Shown: in pieces, positions 45,619-45,962 of the stretch
Layout: each line of letters opens with the position of its first letter
Numbering within the stretch: position 1 is the stretch's first letter
NCBI RefSeq assembly: GCF_016278715.1
Contig: NZ_JADQBH010000120.1
Span: forward strand, 1-45,962
Length of the DNA: 45,962 nt
Source of the DNA: Marinilabilia sp.
GTDB lineage: Bacteria; Bacteroidota; Bacteroidia; Bacteroidales; Marinilabiliaceae
Direction: 5' to 3'
Notes under the pieces: model-generated
The model's database searches: none
Told to the model about the DNA's origin: nothing
What the model saw: the letters and a program-made list of their open reading frames with translations, nothing else
Translations under genes and position numbers: made by a program

Positions 45619-45962
45619 ATGGAGTTTATCACCTCACACCTGGGGGAACTGGCAGCTTTGGTAACAGCCATCTGCTGGACAGCCACCAGTATGGCCTTCG
45701 AATCGGCCGGAAAGAAAGTTGGGTCCCTGTCGGTCAACCTCATCCGGTTGTTAATGGCGTTGGTATTGCTTGGTATTTTTACCACCATCACTCGCGGACA
45801 TTTCTGGCCCGTAGCTGCAGGGATTCATGCCTGGTTTTGGCTCAGTTTATCAGGACTGGTGGGATTTGTCATTGGCGACCTCCTGCTTTTTCAGGCTTTT
45901 GTGGTCATTGGCGCCCGGGTATCTATGCTGATAATGGCGCTCACTCCCCCCCTGGCAGCACT
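45619..45962 (+). CDS. EamA/DMT-family transporter, N-terminal part
   Basis: ATG at 45619; 114 codons are visible before the right edge. The sequence has successive membrane helices (LAALVTAICWTATSMAFESAG, VNLIRLLMALVLLGIFTTI, AWFWLSLSGLVGFVIGDLLLF, RVSMLIMALTPPLAA), the pattern of the first EamA repeat in drug/metabolite transporters. An inner-membrane exporter or importer of small metabolites; the substrate is not known. Confidence 0.85.
   Translation, partial: MEFITSHLGELAALVTAICWTATSMAFESAGKKVGSLSVNLIRLLMALVLLGIFTTITRGHFWPVAAGIHAWFWLSLSGLVGFVIGDLLLFQAFVVIGARVSMLIMALTPPLAA

Overview
The window looks like chromosomal DNA of a member of the Bacteroidota, probably an environmental Bacteroidales/Marinilabiliales-type organism (the phylum call is well supported, the order is inference). 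Evidence: AT-rich intergenic DNA, repeated TAnnTTTG -7 promoter boxes, few Shine-Dalgarno sequences, a PorE-like TPR/propeller/OmpA protein, a Reg_prop/Y_Y_Y sensor protein, a DUF2807 protein and a SulP-STAS transporter. No rRNA, tRNA or CRISPR array was seen.

Layout. 1-4.2 kb (minus): a regulator-propeller sensor running off the left edge and a PorE-like envelope protein. 4.4-9 kb: plsC, rplS with its own promoter and terminator, an SMP-30 propeller, yigZ and a quinone-reductase-type flavoprotein with a palindromic promoter. 9.5-15.8 kb: a SNF2 helicase, a DUF2807 protein, folD and ffh. 15.9-16.8 kb: a Y1 (IS200-like) transposase beside a cluster of short palindromes, bracketed by two copies of one hairpin. 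16.7-24.9 kb: a Gfo/Idh/MocA oxidoreductase, a PPP-like phosphatase, topB, three small genes and a SulP transporter. 25-33.4 kb: an ABC-F ATPase with a structured leader, a patatin, an alpha/beta hydrolase overlapping an MDP-1 phosphatase, an M3 peptidase lipoprotein and an FAD oxidoreductase. 33.4-38.7 kb is an accessory island: hicAB with a perfect palindromic operator, the tail of a tyrosine recombinase, a frameshifted RAYT between inverted REP elements, a secreted PQQ-like propeller, a multiply broken double-peptidase gene, and a 49-residue cysteine-rich protein. 38.9-44.8 kb is a tripartite RND efflux operon (adaptor, pump, TolC-type channel). An EamA-type transporter starts at 45.6 kb and runs off the right edge.

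The most unusual feature is the repeat content. Nearly every long intergenic gap holds a decayed copy of a MITE-like element with inverted ends related to ACAATAGTCCGTTAA, in two internal types that share ends. Three other palindrome families are also present: a GGCGGATCGGAATCCGCC hairpin, a GAGATTGCTTCACTGCGTT-type REP, and REPs flanking the RAYT. Two Y1/HUH-type proteins lie beside such repeats, which suggests, without proving, that they helped spread them. Two sites show repeats reshaping genes: a hairpin copy supplies the last codons of the Gfo/Idh/MocA gene, and a 73-nt double hairpin splits a zinc-peptidase motif.
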